64,000 nt of DNA, taken from positions 10,517,984-10,581,983 of the forward strand of contig OY755048.1 in the NCBI GenBank assembly GCA_963576565.1, in the 5' to 3' direction. The stretch is from Aspidapion aeneum (lineage: Eukaryota; Arthropoda; Insecta; Coleoptera; Brentidae). The notes below the pieces were generated by a model. It was given only the letters and a program-made list of their open reading frames with translations. It had not been told where the DNA came from and did not search any database. The translations under genes were made by a program, and so were the position numbers. This document shows, in pieces, positions 61,827 to 64,000 of this stretch; positions within the stretch are counted from its first letter, which is position 1, and each line of letters begins with the position of its first letter.

Positions 61827-63180
61827 TTTGAGGCATATTGGTAGCTCCGTTATTGCTACTTTCTAGTTTAGTTAATCGCTCATCAAGTTTGTTCAATTTC
61901 TCCAAAATTAATTGTAGTGTTTGTTCCATAGTATTTTGACTACTGATATTAATATCAGGTATAGTAGCTGTTGCTGCTACTTGGCTGTATGTCCTTGTCA
62001 CAGAGTTTTGTGTGACTGTGTTTCTTGTCTGTTGGTTTTGTCTATTTGTACTCAGGTTTGGTATGAGATTCGGTTTCTTAGGTTTATTTTTCAATTTTTG
62101 TATTTCCTTAGCAACAAGGCATCCTCTGTAGTTAGCAGGATGCTTGCCTCCACAGTGGATGCATTTTGGCTCAGATTCTTTTGGTTTGGGGCATTCTACA
62201 GTAAGATGTTTCCCCGTGCATTTCACGCAACGTGGTTCTTTAGCGCAATATTTTTGCGTGTGTCCAAAAGATTGGCATCTTTTGCATTGAGGGACTAACT
62301 TTGAGGTTTTTAGTGCTTTTATTTCCACTTCAATCCCAAGGATACTGGAAATTTCAAAAATTTTGTTGATATCTTCCTCGTGGCTAAATGTGAGCATAAA
62401 CATGTTAAGAGGTTGTCTTGTTCTCCATTTAAGTTTGTTGCTGGCCTCCAGTGCCTTAAAACCTTTTTTTTGTAGATCAGCTACAATTTTTTGTGGGTTG
62501 TTTGGCCTTATTTGTTTGTTTTCGTATGAGTGCCATTGATGCTTTATTTCATTAAGCATTTTAGTAACCAGCCGATAGCTGTCTGCGTCTTGTACATTTA
62601 TTTTAATATTTTCGTTATTTAAAACTTTTATTTTAACTCCTTGTATGATATTTAACTTTTCATAAATATCATTAAAATTATTTACGCCATTTACCATAAT
62701 CGGTGGAGGTAATGGAGCTTTTTTAACCTTAGTTGGGGGTTCTTCATTTTGTGTTTTATTGGAGGGCTCTCCAGTGCCCGAGCTTTGTTGTGGTGGTGAG
62801 AGTGAAGTATCCATTCGACGTTTTTTCCAACCTTTTCCTTTTTGTCTGATCCACTCAGTTTCTCTTGCCAGATCGTCCTCATCAGTAATGTAGTCCATGT
62901 CAGACTCTTCTTTTTTAGTGACTTTTGTCTCTAAATCTGCAAATTTTCTTTGCATACTTTCCAGTTGACTTCGGAGATAATCCACTTGTACACTAAGTGA
63001 ATTTTTTTCGTTTTGGGATTTTTTCCATTCGCTATATAAAACTTCTTCATTTTGTGTTCTAGCATGGCTATCCTGAAATAATTCGGCATTATCCATTTTT
63101 TCTTGATTTTGTTTGGGCTCTTCGCTAATTTTTAAAACAAGTTTCACAGGTGATGGTACACTTTTTTTGCTTTTAAACAT
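61816..63180 (-). CDS. LINE ORF1: gag-like RNA-binding protein
   Basis: 454 aa and intact. It has a coiled-coil-like stretch (about 48-92), a basic segment (KGKGWKKRR, 115-121), a central domain and three zinc knuckles: CKRCQSFGHTQKYC (299-312), CVKCTGKHLTVEC (318-330) and CIHCGGKHPANYRGC (340-354). Three such knuckles after a central domain are typical of jockey-group ORF1 proteins, which package the element RNA. Its stop codon overlaps the ORF2 start. Confidence 0.92.
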   Translation of the reverse strand: MFKSKKSVPSPVKLVLKISEEPKQNQEKMDNAELFQDSHARTQNEEVLYSEWKKSQNEKNSLSVQVDYLRSQLESMQRKFADLETKVTKKEESDMDYITDEDDLARETEWIRQKGKGWKKRRMDTSLSPPQQSSGTGEPSNKTQNEEPPTKVKKAPLPPPIMVNGVNNFNDIYEKLNIIQGVKIKVLNNENIKINVQDADSYRLVTKMLNEIKHQWHSYENKQIRPNNPQKIVADLQKKGFKALEASNKLKWRTRQPLNMFMLTFSHEEDINKIFEISSILGIEVEIKALKTSKLVPQCKRCQSFGHTQKYCAKEPRCVKCTGKHLTVECPKPKESEPKCIHCGGKHPANYRGCLVAKEIQKLKNKPKKPNLIPNLSTNRQNQQTRNTVTQNSVTRTYSQVAATATIPDINISSQNTMEQTLQLILEKLNKLDERLTKLESSNNGATNMPQNGQ

Positions 63181-63342
63181 GATATATTATTTATAATACA
63201 CATTGTATATAGATTTTTAACAGAGGTTTATCGCGCGCGATGTTTATTGTAAACAAAACAAACTTCGACTTTGACCTCGTTAGCACTATCATGCAGGTAC
63301 GATGCAATATAACCGTACTGAACTGCGATCGAACGAATACTG

Positions 63343-63353
63343 ATGAACCAGAT
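63343..63353. repeat. Target-site duplication of the jockey-type LINE, 5' side
   Basis: ATGAACCAGAT matches 58945-58955 exactly. The following bases complete the interrupted reading HEPDLK of the older transposon ORF. Confidence 0.85.
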
Positions 63354-64000
63354 CTGAAATAATATATTTTATGCTTTATAATGGCTTCATTTTATTTTTA
63401 TTATTTTTGTTTTTTTTTCAATTGTTAACTTTTATATTATAAATTTTTTACTATTTTATTGTATCTGAATAAAATATGATTAAATCGTACAATTTTGTGC
63501 GCTACTGCAAGAGCAGAAAGAAAAATTTAAATTTTTAAAATCAGAAATTCCTAGAGGAGAATAAATTTGGGAAAGGTCACTTGAGAGCGAGATGAGCTTA
63601 GTGGCCTTAAACGGAGAGATAGGAAAATATATAAAAATGCCTGTGATAGTCAAGTAAGCAGTTTTTTTTGAAGTCAGTTATTTGATAAAAGGGTGATATC
63701 CCCGATCCATATCTCAGCGGAGAACAAACAATGTACCGTCATATTTCGTGGAAGGTTGTCGTTTTTGCGAAGGGATATAATAGTCAAGGCAAGATATCTG
63801 AAAATCGACATTCTAGAAGTATATTAAATTACTTTTGGGAAAATGGTCAATTTCCGTGAATTCGACCCCGATGAATCCGAATATCCGGGTTGCAAGCCCC
63901 CCCTCTCCTGGTCATGATTTTCAATGATATCGCGACACTAGACTGAGTAGACTGTACTAATGTTTACCTACGATCGAGCGGTCTTATGTGATTCTCGATC
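63354..64000. other. No gene seen
   Basis: AT-rich sequence to the window end. The first bases belong to the split transposon remnant; nothing else is recognised. Confidence 0.5.

Larger units (their letters stand above)
58956..63342 (-). mobile_element. Full-length jockey-type LINE (4.4 kb), inactive
   Basis: The element runs on the minus strand from CAGTATTCG at the 5' end, through a ~160-bp 5' UTR, ORF1 and ORF2, to a 3' UTR and a short poly(A) tail (T-run at 58957-58968). An 11-bp target duplication flanks it, so it is complete and not 5'-truncated. ORF1 is intact. ORF2 carries two stops and one frameshift. Confidence 0.92.

Overview
The window is AT-rich nuclear DNA from an arthropod, most likely an insect. 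The signs are a split receptor tyrosine kinase gene with GT-AG introns, jockey- and RTE-type LINEs, many short inverted-repeat elements, and satellite DNA. A beetle would fit, but nothing in the sequence proves the order. Two host genes can be supported. The rest is repeat and transposon DNA or unassigned sequence.

Layout. 1-15 kb: repeats only (clusters of diverged repeats, a pogo-like MITE, a satellite of about 172 bp units, several fold-back elements). 15-20 kb: two broken RTE-like LINE fragments and a 5'-truncated LINE with an RNase H domain. 22.9-25.1 kb: a diverged duplication of about 1 kb. 26.3-28.0 kb: a near-perfect 762-bp inverted repeat built from four copies of a 513-bp unit, each carrying a complete type I hammerhead ribozyme motif. 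28.0-30.0 kb: a head-to-tail array of a double-hairpin, CTGT-microsatellite element. 30.0-44.6 kb: a complete FGF receptor gene on the + strand (11 coding exons including two alternative ones, 748 or 750 aa), with five more copies of the CTGT element in its introns. 44.8-52.5 kb: MITEs, fold-back elements and a second inverted repeat with a degenerate hammerhead-like core. 54.3-55.9 kb: a single-exon LRR transmembrane receptor gene on the - strand. 58.1-63.4 kb: an old transposon remnant carrying a small MITE and split by a full-length but broken jockey-type LINE.

The main host-gene observation is that the FGFR gene has two alternative exons (31158-31372 and 33028-33236) for the first half of the third Ig domain. 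Both use the same splice phases, and including both would break the frame, so mutually exclusive splicing is expected. The main mobile-DNA observation is the four hammerhead motifs in direct and inverted tandem units, which point to a Penelope-like or retrozyme-like element.

All calls come from reading the sequence by eye. No alignment, folding or database search was run. Repeat boundaries are approximate unless target duplications or exact arm ends are given.
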